A stretch of DNA of 64,000 bases from Bradyrhizobium jicamae (GTDB taxonomy: Bacteria; Pseudomonadota; Alphaproteobacteria; Rhizobiales; Xanthobacteraceae), in NCBI RefSeq assembly GCF_018130695.1, contig NZ_JAFCJX010000015.1, positions 143,344 through 207,343 on the forward strand. Reading direction: 5' to 3'. The notes beneath the pieces are model-generated. The model ran no database searches and had not been told where the DNA came from. It was given only the letters and a program-made list of their open reading frames with translations. Of the stretch, positions 63,530-64,000 are shown in pieces (the first letter of the stretch is position 1; each line of letters starts with the position of its first letter). Both the position numbers and the translations under genes were made by a program.

Positions 63530-63910
63530 ATGAATATCGAGACCCAGGAGCTCACCAGCTGCGAAGTCGCGGCCGATGGCTGCGCCATCTCGCTGGGCTT
63601 TAAGGATTCCAGGGGCGAGCCTGCGACCATCCGCCTGTCGGTCGGCCAGGTCGGCGCGCTGGTGATGACCTTGCCCGGGCTGATCAGCAAGGCGCTGCAG
63701 ACCCGCTTCGGCGACCGGAGCCTGCGTTACGCCTATCCACTGGATTCCTGGACCATCGAGCAGTCGACCGACCCGACCCAGGGCATGATGACGCTGACGA
63801 CCTCGGACGGCTTCAGCGTCTGCTTCTCGATCCCCCGTGCGCAGCAGAGCGAGCTTGGGGAAGCGTTGGCCGCGCAGCCGGTCGCACCAGTGACGCTGCG
63901 GGCGAATTAG
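63530..63910 (+). CDS. Conserved hypothetical protein
   Basis: This 126-residue soluble protein of mainly beta character includes strands CAISLGFKDSRG, ATIRLSVGQVGALVMTLPGLI and GMMTLTTSDGFSVCFSIP. No signal peptide, transmembrane helix or catalytic motif is visible. I recognise this kind of small protein from Bradyrhizobium genomes but know no function. The ribosome binding site is CCGGAG, just after the 30-bp palindrome at 63481, which probably controls its expression. No gene is seen in the last 90 bases of the window. Confidence 0.7.
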   Translation: MNIETQELTSCEVAADGCAISLGFKDSRGEPATIRLSVGQVGALVMTLPGLISKALQTRFGDRSLRYAYPLDSWTIEQSTDPTQGMMTLTTSDGFSVCFSIPRAQQSELGEALAAQPVAPVTLRAN

Positions 63911-64000
63911 CTTTCGCGTCTTCGTAGATTCCATGGGCGGTGAGCGTGGCCTCTCCGATAGGTTTGGGTTTCCACACTCGAACCCACGGAGAGTCAGATG

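Overview
The window looks like chromosome of a Bradyrhizobium-type alphaproteobacterium (order Hyphomicrobiales, former Rhizobiales). The support is very high GC coding, Omp31-type porins, a CpdR-like response regulator, a ROSE-like RNA thermometer ahead of an hsp20 gene, an mmgR/suhB-like small RNA, and many GC-rich palindromic intergenic repeats of the kind common in this group. No plasmid, phage or insertion-sequence gene, no CRISPR array and no rRNA was found. One tRNA gene, tRNA-Val(GAC), is present. The species assignment is inference from recognition, not from a search.

Layout. Positions 1-3470: two outer-membrane barrel proteins and a small conserved gene behind a FixK/FNR-type box. 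3574-10121: gltB and gltD (glutamate synthase) with a good sigma-54 promoter match ahead of gltB. 10392-22282: mixed housekeeping genes: secreted Pro/Ala-rich protein, Hsp20, hydrolase, a protein resembling heme-thiolate peroxidases, an adenylate cyclase/TPR protein, LysE and TauE exporters with a LysR regulator, a TctC-type binding protein, hisN, the sRNA, N-formylglutamate amidohydrolase, cpdR and the tRNA. 22283-23087 is a gene-poor repeat region. 23088-30449: a branched-chain-amino-acid-type ABC importer (permease fused to ATPase) with an aldehyde dehydrogenase and a divergent AraC regulator. 30763-33982: a divergent ScfR/RamB-like regulator and isocitrate lyase. 34318-38369: serine hydrolase, orphan TRAP binding protein, ketopantoate-reductase-like protein and an HNH nuclease.

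38450-54210 is the richest accessory stretch. It holds a second importer in which permease and both ATPases form one polypeptide, its own permease and binding protein, an IclR regulator, a ThDP enzyme, an SDR lacking the usual Tyr/Lys pair, a cupin, a dihydropyrimidinase-type hydrolase, two paralogous amidohydrolases, a Rieske protein, a GST and a PNPOx-like flavoprotein. Together they suggest an uncharacterised catabolic island for an imported, perhaps cyclic-amide or carboxylate, compound.

54312-58692 holds a membrane-anchored AraC regulator with an acyltransferase, then a divergent HxlR/NmrA pair and a cupin. 58752-60506 is a TetR / PspA / YiaA envelope-stress module with three near-identical operators. 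60829-63910 holds four genes with no confident function. Start codons were moved inward wherever a ribosome binding site or a family N-terminus argued for it.
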